This document shows positions 46,528 through 57,429 of a stretch of 64,000 bases of DNA, piece after piece. Source of the DNA: Limnanthes douglasii subsp. nivea (lineage: Eukaryota > Streptophyta > Magnoliopsida > Brassicales > Limnanthaceae); NCBI GenBank assembly GCA_036936605.1, contig JAUPFV010000002.1:317952893-318016892 (forward strand). Direction: 5' to 3'. The position numbers and the translations under genes are program-made. How positions within the stretch are numbered: position 1 is the stretch's first letter; each line of letters starts with the position of its first letter. The notes under the pieces were generated by a model that searched no databases, was not told where the DNA came from, and saw nothing but the letters and a program-made list of their open reading frames with translations.

Positions 46528-48273
46528 GTGCCTGAATCAAGCATTCAAAACCAGCTAAGAAAGTCTGTCCGAATGAATCCGGACAATCCAGAAGTACCAC
46601 CAGCTCTGCTCGAAGTGGTGGGAGAGAACGATGAGTACACTATCGAAGAGCGTGATAGGCTAAAGGGTGAAATAGAAGCTCTGAGGGCAAAAAAGGCTAA
46701 GATGGGCATGAAAGAAAAGTCCAAAGCATCAATTTCTCATCACACCGACAACCCCAGAGAGCATGAGTCTTCAAAGACTCATGTGAGCACCAAAAAGACT
46801 CATGCCAGCTCCAAAAAGTCTCACCGGTCTAAGCCAGTGGAGAGTTCTGACTCAAGCTCAGAATCTTCTGATAGCTCTTCGGACAGTGAAGGAATTGAAA
46901 AATCTTTATCCTCTAGCAGCGATGAGGGTCGATCTAGAAAGAAGCAAAAGCAGATAAAAAAATATTCAAGAAAAAGGGATAGACATGGAAAGATGAAGAG
47001 GCATATTGGTAAAGGATCATCTCATAGCCGGAGGCATGTGGACCGGATGTTGATGGATCCCTTCGCTTTTCACGATGAACCAGGTATCTTTGCAACTCCC
47101 AATGAGGATACTGTGTTCAGTCGTTGAAGAAATTGGAGGCAATCTCCATTATCTTCTAAAATTCTGTCCGGAAACCTCATTAAGAGGTTTGACAGCACCA
47201 AAATAGAAAAGTGCGATGGCAGTATTGATCCGGACAACCATTTGGAACAATTTAAAAACTTCATGATGAACTTTGAAGACGATGATAAACTACTTTGTAG
47301 GGCATTCTCCCAATCATTTACGGAGAGTGCTCTAAAATGGTACAACAGCCTGCCTCAGGGTTGTATTAAAGATTTCGATACTTTTTTGGTAGCCTTTCGA
47401 AGGCAGTTTGTAGGGAGTAAAGAGCTAAAGGGCAATGGAGACACAATAATCCATTGTGCCCAGGAACCAAATGAGTCCTTGAAAGAATATATAAGCCGTT
47501 TTGTGAACACCAAGAATGGGTTGGTTGATTGCTTCAAACAGGTAGCAATAGCATCCCTAAGACAGGGCTTGAACCCTGGCAATTTGGCTGACTCAGTGAC
47601 CAGAAAGAAGGCCATGACATGGGGAGGGTTGCTGAATCAGGTTGGAAAACAAATTAATGTTGATGAAACAAAGAAAACCAAGGTGCACATGCAGGTGAGG
47701 TCTACCCCGGTGGCACCAAATCCCAATCAGAATCAGTCCGGGAACAAAGCAAGAGAGACCGGACAGGGGCATGGCAGGGCAAAAGCTCAGTCTCAGCCAG
47801 CTGCTCCTGCTCAGAGTCAGCAATCCAGAAACAAGAGAGGGTCATGGGTCCAACCGGAGTGGTTCTCAGAATTAAAAGAAAGTGTGGCCACCATTTTTGA
47901 TAAAACAAAGGAAGAGGTGCATTATCGGAGACCAGCCACATTGCAGTCTCCTAGAGAACATCGCAATAACTCTTTTTGCCAATATCACAATGATATTGAT
48001 CATACCACTGATGACTGCATAACATTGAAACAAGAAGTTCAGAACTTGATTGAGAGGGGAAAGCTGGGAGCTTATGTCAAAAGAAGAGGAGGTAACAGGC
48101 CTGACAACACTGACCGGGTTGGTCCAAGTAATGCTGCTCCGGAGGGAGCCATGGTTATAATTGAGAGGTTTGATGTGGAATCTGAGTACTTGGATCCTGA
48201 TCCAACTCGAAACAGAGTGGGTACAATTGAGGAATGTTCTAGGTTGGTCTCCGGACTCATTAAGTTTTTTTAG
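46528..48273 (+). pseudogene. gag, element B
   Basis: One frame from near the primer site (first residues PESSIQNQLRKSV) to a stop at 48271, interrupted by a TGA at 47125-47127 (A reads Gly there). N-terminal acidic/Lys region; Ser/Lys-rich segment (SSDSSSESSDSSSDSEG); capsid domain from about 47242 (LEQFKNFMMNFEDD, ALKWYNSLPQG); basic Gln/Pro/Arg linker; zinc motif CQYHNDIDHTTDDC, in which the Gly of the usual H-x-x-GH is replaced. Ends in the gag-protease junction FDVESEYLDPDPTRNRV. Confidence 0.9.
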
Positions 48274-49261
48274 TCACTTATAATTTTCGGAGGGGACACT
48301 ATAACAGCTCCTACTGCTTCTTCGGGGAAGAGGCACGTTCATACTTTAGCCTCCCAGCTAGAAGGAGGCATGACTTCCTATCAGTCACAAAATTCATTCC
48401 CCTTCATTTTTTTTATGAAGATGATTTAAGAGATATTGATGGCCCTCATGAGGATGTTGTTGTCATAGGAGCATCTATTGGGGGCAACGACATAAGACGA
48501 ATTCTGGTGGATACTGGAAGCTCAGCCAATATCCTTTTCCTAACCACATACAAGAGAATGAAAAATCCAGCTGTAATTCAGAGTTCGGACAGATCAATTG
48601 TGGGCTTTACAGGCAGCTCAGCAGATGTGATCGGAGAGTTCGAAGAGGAAGTTCTATTGGGCAAGGGCCCTTTCAAGAAAATGGTCAGAGTACTCTTTAT
48701 TTTGGTGGATTGTCCCACTTGCTATAATGCTATTCTAGGGAGGTCTTGGCTCTCTAGGATGCATGCAGTTTCTTCGACAGTCCACCAGTGCTTGATATGC
48801 TGTTCAGGGACAGGTTGGAGTCGTCTGGAGCAGTCAAAAGATTGCAAGAGAGTGTTATGCTACTGCTCTGGCACCCCAGACGCTGGGGGCAGTTCGCATC
48901 AACGAGTAATAGCAGTTTGAGGGGCTTTCTAGGGGTGAGGGTGAAATTGATGACCCAAGAGAGACCACTGGGGTGTTGATACCGGTCGAAGAGGTAGAGA
49001 CACACTGTTTGGAAGAAGGAAGAAGTGTTAAGATAGGCTCAAAAATGCCACCCGATCTGAAAAATGAAATGTTAAAGTTTTTGAAGAATCATCAGCACGT
49101 TTTTGCTTGGTGCAATGCTGATGTTACTGGGGTTCCAGCATAAGTGATATCACATCACCTATCCGTCCGGAGAGACGTAGCACCAGTGGTTCAGAAGAGA
49201 AGAGCTTTTTTCTAAGGAGAAGGCTGATGTCATTGTACAAGAGGTTGACAGGCTCACAAAG
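48274..49261 (+). pseudogene. aspartic protease and linker to RT, element B
   Basis: After a stop at 48271 and a frameshift near 48410, 48507-48770 encodes the active site VDTGSSANILF and the terminal ILGRSWLSRMHA. From about 48790 the reading frame shifts; the linker (HQHVFAWCNADVTGVPA then a stop) is intact in pieces and the region before RT has a further frameshift (about 49200). Confidence 0.85.
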
Positions 49262-49831
49262 ATGGGGCACATCAAAGAGTCTCAGTATCCTTTGTGGACT
49301 GCCAATCCGGTTCTGGTAAAAAAGAAAAATGGCAAGTGGCGCATGTGCATTGACTTCACAGATCTCAATAGAGCTTGCCCAAAAGATTTGTATCCGGTCC
49401 CCCAGATTGATCAGTTGGTAGACTCCACCTCTGGGAACAAGTTGCTTTCCTTTATGGATGCCTTCTCCGGATACAATCAAATTCAAGTGGATCCGAAGGA
49501 TCAAAAGCATACCACATTTGTCACTGACAGAGGTCTCCATTGCTATAAGGTAATGCCGTTTGGGTTGAAAAATGCTGGGGCTACTTATCAGAGGTTAGTA
49601 AACAAGGCTTTTGCTGATCAGATTGGAAGAAATATGGAAGTATACATCGATGACATGATGGTGAAGAGTGTGGACGAGCAATTGCACTTGTCTGATCTCC
49701 AAGAAACTTTTGCCAACTTGGTAAAAGTGAATTTAAAGTTAAACCCAGAAAAATGTGTGTTTGGAGTACAGTCCGGAAAGTTTCTAGGCTATATTATAAG
49801 TGAGCATGGGATACAGCCTGATCCGGACTAG
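49262..49831 (+). pseudogene. reverse transcriptase, element B
   Basis: 189 codons from MGHIKESQYPLWTANPV. RT blocks: KKKNGKWRMCIDFTDLNRA, FMDAFSGYNQIQ, KVMPFGLKNAGATYQRL, the active site VYIDDMMVKSV and LNPEKCVFGV. The domain itself is uninterrupted and could be functional alone. It ends at TAG after QPDPD, at the same codon as in element A. The following RNase H begins 19 bases later in the same frame (LNALFQ in between). Confidence 0.93.
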
Positions 49832-49849
49832 CTCAATGCTCTATTCCAG

Positions 49850-51139
49850 ATGGAGCCACCTAGAAATATTAAAGAAGTACAGCGGTTAACGGGGAGATTA
49901 GCTTCCTTAAACAGATTTATCTCAAGGTCTTCGGACAGGTGTGCCCCCTTCTTTCAAACCTTGAAGGGTGCAAAGGGATTCGATTGGACCCCACAGTGTG
50001 ATGAGGCTTTCAATGAGATCAAGAAGCACCTGTCCTCCCCCAAAACTTTGTTTAAACCAGTTGATGGGGAGACACTCTTCGTATATTTGGCAGTTTCAAG
50101 TTGTGTCATCAATGCTGTATTTGTGAGGGAGGTCGATGGTTATCCCCATCCAATATACTACATCAGCAAAAGTTTGATAGATGCAGAAAGGCGTTACTTG
50201 AAACTCAAAAAATTAGCATTAACCCTGGTGATAGCTGCCAGGAAGATGAGGCCTTATTTCCAGGCTCATCCCATCATCGTCCGGACTTCTTTTCCCCTGA
50301 AGAATGTCCTCCAAAAGGCAGACATTTCAAGCAGGATGACTAAGTGGTCAGTAGAGTTGGGGGGCTTTGACATAGACTTTGCTCCTCGAACAGCAGTCAA
50401 GGCCCAAGCTGTGGCAGACTTTTTGGTTGAATTTCACTCCGACAGGGATTCGGAGCAAACTACTTACATAAAAGATAAAAAGGTATGAGTCGTCCGAACA
50501 GATGGTGGATCTAGCACTATGGGATGTGGTGCAGGGGTGTGTTTAACTTCTCCATATGGAGACAAGATGTACCAGGCTATTTGTTTTGCTTTCAGAGCAT
50601 CTAATAATGAGTCTGAATACGAAGCAGCTATAGCTAGTTTAAAGTTAGCCTACATTTGTGGGGCTAAGAGGGTCATGCTACTAAGTGACACCCAGCTTCT
50701 AATCCACCATGCCCAAGGCCAATCTGAGGCTAAAAATGAGCAGCTTGTGAAATATTTACTCCTCCTTAAGAATGAAGCACTCAAGTTTAAAAGTATTGTT
50801 TATGAGCACATACCCCAGACAGAAAATGAGCTAGAGGACTCGTTAGCAACCATAGCATATACGAAGTTATATCCATGGATCCATATGCTAGAAAGCCCCT
50901 CCATTCAACTTAGTATGGGTAAAGAAGAGGAAATTTTTGAAGCAAAAGTGAAACAACCTCAAGACTGGAGGTTTCCTCTCCTGCAATATCTCTCCGATGG
51001 TATTGTGCCTCCGGACAAATCACTAGCCAGAATACTGAAACACAAAGCTCGTGGTTTCATCATATTGAGAGACATGTTGTATAAAAGTCTTACAGTAAAC
51101 CTCTCCTGCGCTGTTTGGGGGATGAAGAGTCTCAAGTAG
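49850..51139 (+). pseudogene. degenerate RNase H and second RNase H, element B
   Basis: Continues the RT frame after the shared stop. The first RNase H (to about 50450) has YLAVSS where a catalytic Asp is expected and RTSFPL for the usual TDH. A TGA (after DKKV, about 50486) replaces Trp of element A. The second RNase H follows with VRTDGG, NNESEYEA, LLSDTQLL and the terminal Asp of ELEDSLA, all catalytic acids present. The frame goes wrong near 51086, just before the integrase zinc finger. Confidence 0.9.
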
Positions 51140-52200
51140 TCCTCTCCGAATTGCATGATGGTGAGGGATCAACCCATTGTGGATTCAGGGCTTTAACAAG
51201 AAGAGTTTTACTGTCCGGTTACTATTGGCCATCTATCATGAAAGATGCTAAAGAATTGGTAAGAAGGTGTGACCCATGCCAGAGGTACAGCAGTGAAATT
51301 CATGTCCCAACCATTCCTTTAGAGTCAATTTCTGAGCCTATTCGTTTTGCTCGATGGGGGTTGGATTTAGTAGGGCCTCTCTCTGTGGCGTCCGGAGGAC
51401 GCAAAACTATAATTGTTGCCATAGACTACTTTTCAAAGTGGATTGAAACAGCCCCTCTAGCATGAATAACATCAAAAGCTGTTATAAAATTCATTTTATC
51501 TAACATCTGTTGCAGATTTGGTGTCCCACAAAAGATAACAACAGACAACGGGCCACAGTTCGACAATAGGAAAATGGAGAGCTTTTCTGCCTCAAGGGGT
51601 ATACAACATTGTTTCTCTTCACCTTTCCACCCACAAGCAAATGGGCAAGTTGAAGTGGCTAATAGAACTATCCTGTCCGGTTTAAAGAAGAATTTGGAAG
51701 GGGTTGCTGGGAAGTGGCCTAGTTATTTACAAGAGGTCTTGTGGGCCTACCGGACAACACCTGGGGCTGCAACACAAGAGTCACCCTTTGCTTTGGTCTG
51801 TGGGATGGATGCAGTAGCTCCCATAGAAGCAACTCTCCCATCATTTCGTGTTCACAACTTCTCCGAACACGCTAATGAGGTGGCAATCAGAGGTCAACTT
51901 GATTTGATAGAAGAAAGACAAGTTAAAGCTCACCTTAGAGTTGCACACTATCAAGGTTTGATGAGCAGCAGGTTTGCTTCCAAAGTTAAAAGAAGAGATT
52001 TCCAACCGGGGGACAAGGTATTAAGGAAAGTCTTCTTACACACTAAAGAAAAGCTGTTCGGAAAGTTGGCCCCAACTTGGGAAGGTCCGTATATGGTTGT
52101 TGAAAGAATTAAACCTGGAACATATTGGTTGGAAGACAAAGATGGAAGAGTTTTGACTCATCCTTGGAATATCAAGCATCTCCGGATGTACTTGGAATAG
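51115..52200 (+). pseudogene. integrase, element B
   Basis: Zinc finger HDGEGSTHCGF...CDPCQ; core with WGLDLVGPL (Asp), IDYFSKWIETAPL, ITTDNGPQFDN (Asp), then HPQANGQVEV, AYRTTPGAATQ and the GPY/F module WEGPYMV; ends HLRMYLE, stop at 52198. It has one in-frame TGA (about 51463, Gly in A); otherwise complete. Confidence 0.92.
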
Positions 52201-52678
52201 CATTTGTGTAAATATTTACTTGTTTAAACATCCATGTAAATATTTGGGGGCATACTCTTTCCTCCTTGGTGGTACGGGGAGGTTTTAACGAGGTGTCCGA
52301 GCTTTTAATAAAACTTGATGCCTTCTTAAAAATTTTCTAAAGTATTTTAAGTTTTGTCCTTTGTCATACTATCCGGACTGAAATAACTAAGGGCTATTTA
52401 AACTCTAGCCGGAGAACTTAAACACTCTCACTATGAAATAACTAAAGGCTGTTTAAACTCTAGCCATTAAAATTGGAACAGACTATGAAAGAAGATGAGA
52501 ATTGCATGAAACAAAGATATTCATTAAAATAAAGTGCCTTGGCCTTCCAAGGACTTTTTGAATTGTCAAAAACAGAACAGAAAACCTATCCGGTCAGTTC
52601 CCGGACACGATTACAAAAAGAATGCCTTGGCCTTCCAAGGACTTTAGTCTGAATAAAGAGTAAAAAATGGTTTATAAA
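52201..52678. other. convergent 3' region between pol and antisense gene, element B
   Basis: Holds two copies of the inverted repeat CCTTGGCCTTCCAAGG (52542 and 52624), the reverse complement of the motif in element A. It also has two copies, 55 bp apart, of AAATAACTAA followed by GGCTNTTTAAACTCTAGCC (52381, 52436), each able to form a small stem. Conserved GAGGTTTTAACGAGGTGTCC-type text lies close to the pol end. No ORF. Confidence 0.65.
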
Positions 52679-54200
52679 TTAAGACTGAGCCTTTGAAGAT
52701 GGCTCAGCTTCATTTACCTTCTTCTTTCCCTTAGGATCATTTTCCTCTTCGTCTGGGCTCTCTCCGGTACGTTCTTCGTCATCGGATGAGGAAGCGCTAG
52801 AATAACCATGCATGTCTCCATCAGCCATTGTATGATACGGGAGATCGTCAGACTCAACATGAAGCCATAAGTCCCCTAGGTTCCTCTTCGGAAAATTTTT
52901 GTGGAAGAGTAGAACCATGTCAGACCTCACCTTGGCGTACATTTCCTCCTGGATATCGATCATTCTGGTGGCATAAGCGTCAATCTTGGCTTGAATCTTG
53001 GCCTCCTGCTCCTTTAGCAAAGTAGCTTTCTCCTCGGCAACCTTGGACATTGTATTCTCAAGAGCGATTTTATCATTGGTCAGGTTGGTGATGATTTTAT
53101 CCTTGGCTTTGGATTCTCCCTTTGAGGTGGTAAGGTCTTTCTCCAGACCGGACAGCTTCTCCCGTAGCTCTCTAATGGTGTCCTCTAAAGTGGAGACTTT
53201 TGTGGTGCTTGCCTCTTGCTTTCTCTTCAACTCCTCGGTTTCTTCCTTTAAAATGGCAGGATTGGAAGTGGCAGTGCAAAGGTCATCAGACAGCCTCTCT
53301 TTGTCAGACTTGAGATCTTTGATGATATCGGCCTGGTTTCGGACTTGTTTCTCCAACACAAGTACAGGCTGAACGTTGCTTAACAAAGAGTGGGCTATGG
53401 CATCCCTTTCACTAGAAACGATAAAGGTCTTACCATTAAAAGTGACTGTGTTGGAGGTGATCGGAGGAAGGTAAGACCCGACAAAGTCATCTCCGGGAAG
53501 ATTGAGGAAGTATTCACCAAGCTCACCAAGACCGGTGATGTCTACTCCATCAATATTGATATCTCCCCCTCAACCTCATCGGTATGAAAGTCACCCGGAA
53601 TCTCCTCGGCATGCGTTGGGTCAGTATGATCAGCTTGGTGAGAAGGCTCCGGAGCCCGGAGAGAAAGCTCGTCTCCCTTAGAAGTCTTCTTCTTCTTGGC
53701 CTCCCGGTCTGTGCTTTCGCTTCCCTGTTTACGATTTCTCTTGGAAGCCCTTGGAGGTTTTGGGAGGTTCGCTTCTTGCTTTTCAGTCTCTTGCTCCACC
53801 ACTTCCAAGAGAGCAGCATCAATTTGGCTCTGGGCTGGCCCCTCCGGGTCTATTGGAGCATCCTTCTCTGCATCAGCAGGGTTAGCACCACCCACCACCT
53901 TCTTGCCCTTCTTCTTCTTGCCTTTCATCTTGCTCGGGGCTTTGGCCCGGCCTGGCAGGAAGAGTGTCTCATCTAATTCATGGGTCCTCTTAAGCACAAC
54001 ATCCGGAGGAGGCTGAGTGGTGAGCTCCTCCCAAGTCAAGTCTCTCCGACCTGCGGTGTTCCACAAGTGAGACCTTGCCAAGTTGCCACTGGTAAAAGCA
54101 GCATGGAATCGGTTCCCCCATTTCTCAGCAGCCCAAGCATTGATCTTGGTGCAAGTAGCCTGCCCGATTTTCTGATAGTCACTGAACTCCTTGGGCAGTA
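52679..54200 (-). pseudogene. antisense gene of element B, exon 2
   Basis: Reading from the splice acceptor at 54201: LPKEFSDYQKIGQAT, KINAWAAEKWGNRF, a Lys-rich linker (KKKKTSKGDELSLR), then a frameshift at about 53560 (one base lost); afterwards VDITGLGELGEYF, SNTVTFNGKTF, a coiled coil (53386-52900) and MYAKVRSDMVLLFHKNFPKR, ending in an acidic/Lys tail. Same architecture as element A, where this exon has no break. The protein is unrelated to gag or pol. Possible roles, inference only: DNA/nucleoprotein binding or a structural factor. Confidence 0.86.
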
Positions 54201-54289
54201 CTGCCAAGGCAAAAGTGAGACCCATTAGTTCCAACTACTTCAAAAAAGAAAGAAAAGAAAGAGACAAAAATATAAGGCATGAGACTTAC
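54201..54289 (-). other. intron of the antisense gene, element B
   Basis: 89 bp on the minus strand, donor C|GTAAGT at 54289 and acceptor GGCAG|TA at 54201, with a pyrimidine tract (about 54245-54265). Removing it joins exon 1 (RWRSD) in frame to exon 2 (LLPKEF) as a phase-1 junction. The same place has intron signals in elements C and D. Confidence 0.82.
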
Positions 54290-55228
54290 GGTCACTCCTC
54301 CACCTGCTTCTGAGGAGGCTTGGGTTCACTCCGGATTTGATCTTCTGTACGTTCTCCCAAGCACCACTAACAAATAGGAACTGGGTCCTCCAATTCCTCT
54401 CCGCCTCCAAGAAATCATCCACAACCTTGAAGTCATCCCCCATATTGAAATGGTAAAAGGGGATGTGGGGGTTTCTGCACAGACTGGACACAGCAGCAAA
54501 CTCCTCCATTGGCAGAGGAATCCCGGAGAGCCTTGAAGCCATGATGCAGACCATGAGGGTATACCAGGCATTAGGGCTCAGTTGGCTCGGGAAAAACTTT
54601 ATCAGATGGAAGTATCTGACAATTTCAGGGTCTAAGGGGAGTCTAAGTCGCCAATTGAACATCTCAGTGAAGATGACAACTTCACTCAGTTTGCAATCCA
54701 TAGGAGTCTCCGGGTGTATGGGGATCCTGATCTTCACGTTCTCCGGTATTCCCTACTTCGTACGCATCCTGCCCAGCTCAGCTGTGTGGATGAATGCGTA
54801 GTTGATTTTCTGCAGGGCAAGGAGGTAATTAACGCTGACCTTGTGAAAACAAGGCCCCACTCTTCCTTCGAGGCTCTCCGACAGATCCGGATGCCTCAAG
54901 TACAATTTCTCTTTGCCTTCGTCCTTCTTGGCAACTATTGCACTACTGGTCTGACCGGAGGGCTCAGACTCAAATGGAGCCTCTTCAACAGAGTCCTCTA
55001 TTACTTCCTCCATGATGGTTGAAGGGTTTTCAGCAGCAGTAGTGGGGGGAGGGTTCAAATTTAACTCAGCCTTGTCTCCGGACTGCTGGGCCTCGGTGTT
55101 CTTTTGGCTTCTGGCCTCCGGTAGAGTTTCCGGAGCAGGTGCTTCTCTTTCGACTTTTTGAGCCTTCTCTAACTCAGAAAGGTTGAGTCACCCGCCTTTG
55201 ATCAGAGCGTTCCTCGCTGTAAACATAA
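54290..55228 (-). pseudogene. antisense gene of element B, exon 1
   Basis: Starts ATG at 55228 (MFTARNALIKGG), stops at once at a TGA (55190); the frame then runs from about 55187 to the donor, with one more TAG at about 54754 (after RMRTK). Content: acidic Pro/Glu-rich start, then a conserved globular part (MDCKLSEVVIFTEMFNWRLR, LPLDPEIVRYF, QLSPNAWYTLMVCI, FYHFNMGDDFKVVDDFLE, TQFLFVSGAWENV). This part resembles the plant 'putative gypsy type transposon' domain (Pfam Transposase_28-like) in its SPNAW and FFV/FLFVSG motifs; this is pattern recognition, not a search result. Confidence 0.82.
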
Positions 55229-55672
55229 ACTATTGAGCAAGTTTTTGCTTTAGAGAGAGAAAGCTTTGAGAGATTTTGCAGAGTAAATGTGAAAGAGATG
55301 GTAAAACAGTAGAAAGTGAGTTTGAATTTATAGTAAATCTGAAAAAAAGAAGTTGATTCCTAGGATAATTCGAAAATATTGGTAATGATTAAAGACGGCG
55401 CTGATGTCACCACCTTTAATTAAGAGGTTGCTTTTCGAAGAAGGTGGGTTCGAAATTCAAGGTGAAAAAACGGCTGAAACAACCAATCAGAGAGCGACAC
55501 GTGTCCCACGAACTCTGGCAAAAACCGTTTTGAATTCGTGAAGCTTTATCAGTCCGGATAAACCCATAGCCCAAATTGACAGACCTGTCCGGATTAAAAC
55601 TACCCCTGATGTCGGACTGTTTTTCAGGTTTTTTACAAGAGTATTTGCACAAACACCTAAAAAAGGGGCTCC
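55229..55672. other. 3' non-coding region and polypurine tract of element B
   Basis: Leader/promoter side of the antisense gene and, at the end, the polypurine tract AAAAAAGGGG (55659-55668) four bases before the 3' LTR, the plus-strand primer. No ORF supported. The antisense promoter must lie here or in the LTR; no clear TATA box was found. Confidence 0.75.
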
Positions 55673-56079
55673 TGATGAGTCCGAATTCTGCATGCTCTTC
55701 GGACAAGGACAGATCGGTCCAAGGCCTCCGGACCGGACAGATCACTTCAAACACTTAGCCCGTAGGACTGTTCGAACTATGACAAAAGTACTAAAAACCT
55801 AAACACTACTTGACTAAGCTACTTGCTCTCCTACTTAGAGCTCATGGGTCTTTGGACATGACCCGGGTCCATTAAACATGACCCGAAAGCCCATAAGGGC
55901 CCAAACATAAGGGTATAAATACCCAACCACCTGCATTAAGTGTGGGTAATGAGAATTAACTGCAACTAGCCAGCTTAATTATCTCTCTACTCTCTACACT
56001 AAATATTAAATACCCCCATACTACTATAAAATACCAAACAAATTACAAGCCTACCCTCAGGTGATAATTATCCACACCA
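55673..56079 (+). repeat. 3' LTR of element B
   Basis: 407 bp, TGATGAGTCCGAATT...CCACACCA, TATA box at 55914-55921. Pairs with 46093-46500. Confidence 0.95.
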
Positions 56080-56084
56080 TTAAG

Positions 56085-57429
56085 TACTAAATCCTCAGTC
56101 TATAAAGCTCTTCTATGTGTTACTAAGCAAAATCCTCATCAATTTTGATTCAACCCTCACGAGAATTGTAGAGGTGAAAGCTTCGGGGTTTGGAAATTGT
56201 GTTGCATAGAGAGATACTGGACCATAACTCAAATATTAAAGCTCTACTTCATTGTTATCTTCCGCATTTTAAGGTTTCCAAAGCTGCGGGTACTCGAGAT
56301 TTTGAGCAACGACTTGTGATTGAATTTCTAGGTTCAGTTTTGGGGCTTTTATTGGAATCTCGATCCTTCAGCCAACCTTCTCTAATCCTAGAAATTTTCT
56401 CCTTCAATTTCTCTTCAATTCCATAAAACACACCTGATCTCTCAAGTTCAGTAGATCTGACCAATTCTTGGTGCAAGTTATCACCTTTCATAATTTCTTA
56501 AAGAGCTTCGCCTCCTCCAATTAGATGTCTCTTTCATCTAACTCTCTTAAAAGCTTGGAGTTCTTGATCAGTTCTCAATCATCTCTTAAAACTCTTCAAT
56601 AGGAGAATTGAATTGCATCTAGTTTCATTACTGTAATGGGATACTCGATAAATATTAGTGTCTTGTGACTTGATGTACTTTTGATTATTTTAATAATATC
56701 TCTTGAGCTGGCCTACTGCCACTCAAATTGATTAAAAATATCATAATAAAATGATGATTATATATATATAAGTGTACGTTATTATGTCACATTTTCGTTT
56801 GATTGGATCTTCAATGTGGGTTTTTTCATCATATAAAAAAATCGTTAAAAGAATATCTATATAAATATTTTATTTATTAATTATATAATTATTATTTCCT
56901 AATATCCATAATTCTAATATTTAAAATTAAAATTAAATATTTCAGGCTCTGACGCTCGAAAAAAAAAGGATTTTATCTCCAAAAAGGGTTATTTCATAAA
57001 GAAAATCGATTCCCATATTGACTTTCCAAACATAACCCTAGCCTCATCTGAAGAAGAAATCACAACATCAAGGACCAAATCCAGTGTTGAACATTACTCG
57101 AGGTTTTGCTTAGAATCAAAATCATGAAGGAAAAACAGATGATTCTGCTCCAAATCAAGACTGAATACCACAGAGACAAGATCGAGAATCAATAGAAATT
57201 GAGAAAAAAAATCAAAAGTGGGAAAACTTCAACACACAATCCAACCATGAAGAAATGAAGTCCACCAAAACTTATTAATAATCTGATTTTTGAAAGTTCA
57301 TCAAAAAATCAACAACAAATACCTTTTGGAGTTATTGAAAAAAAGACACGCAGAGGTAACGGGAATACAAAGGAAGGACACTCAAAGATCAACTATCAAG
57401 AGAATGATGATCACAAGGCTATAGTTTTT
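56085..57429. other. right part of the broken tandem repeat and AT-rich spacer
   Basis: 56085-56315 is the continuation of repeat copy 2 (AAGGTTTCCAAAGC.G.GGGTA as at 45922). Past it nothing is recognised; a minus-strand ORF of 78 codons at 56255-56491 has no known domain. 56760 onward is AT-rich. 57000-57429 may be the 5' UTR of LINE-3. Confidence 0.5.

Larger units (their letters stand above)
46088..56084 (+). mobile_element. complete Tat-type Ty3/gypsy element B with LTRs and target duplication
   Basis: Body 46093-56079 (9.99 kb), flanked by TTAAG (46088-46092 and 56080-56084). LTRs: 46093-46500 and 55673-56079. Order: LTR, primer site, gag, protease, RT, RNase H, second RNase H, integrase, convergent spacer, antisense gene, purine tract, LTR. 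LTRs differ at about 15 sites plus one indel (roughly 3.7%), a moderate age. Gag-pol has stops and frameshifts, so it is not autonomous. It is inserted inside the tandem repeat at the end of LINE-2. Confidence 0.95.
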
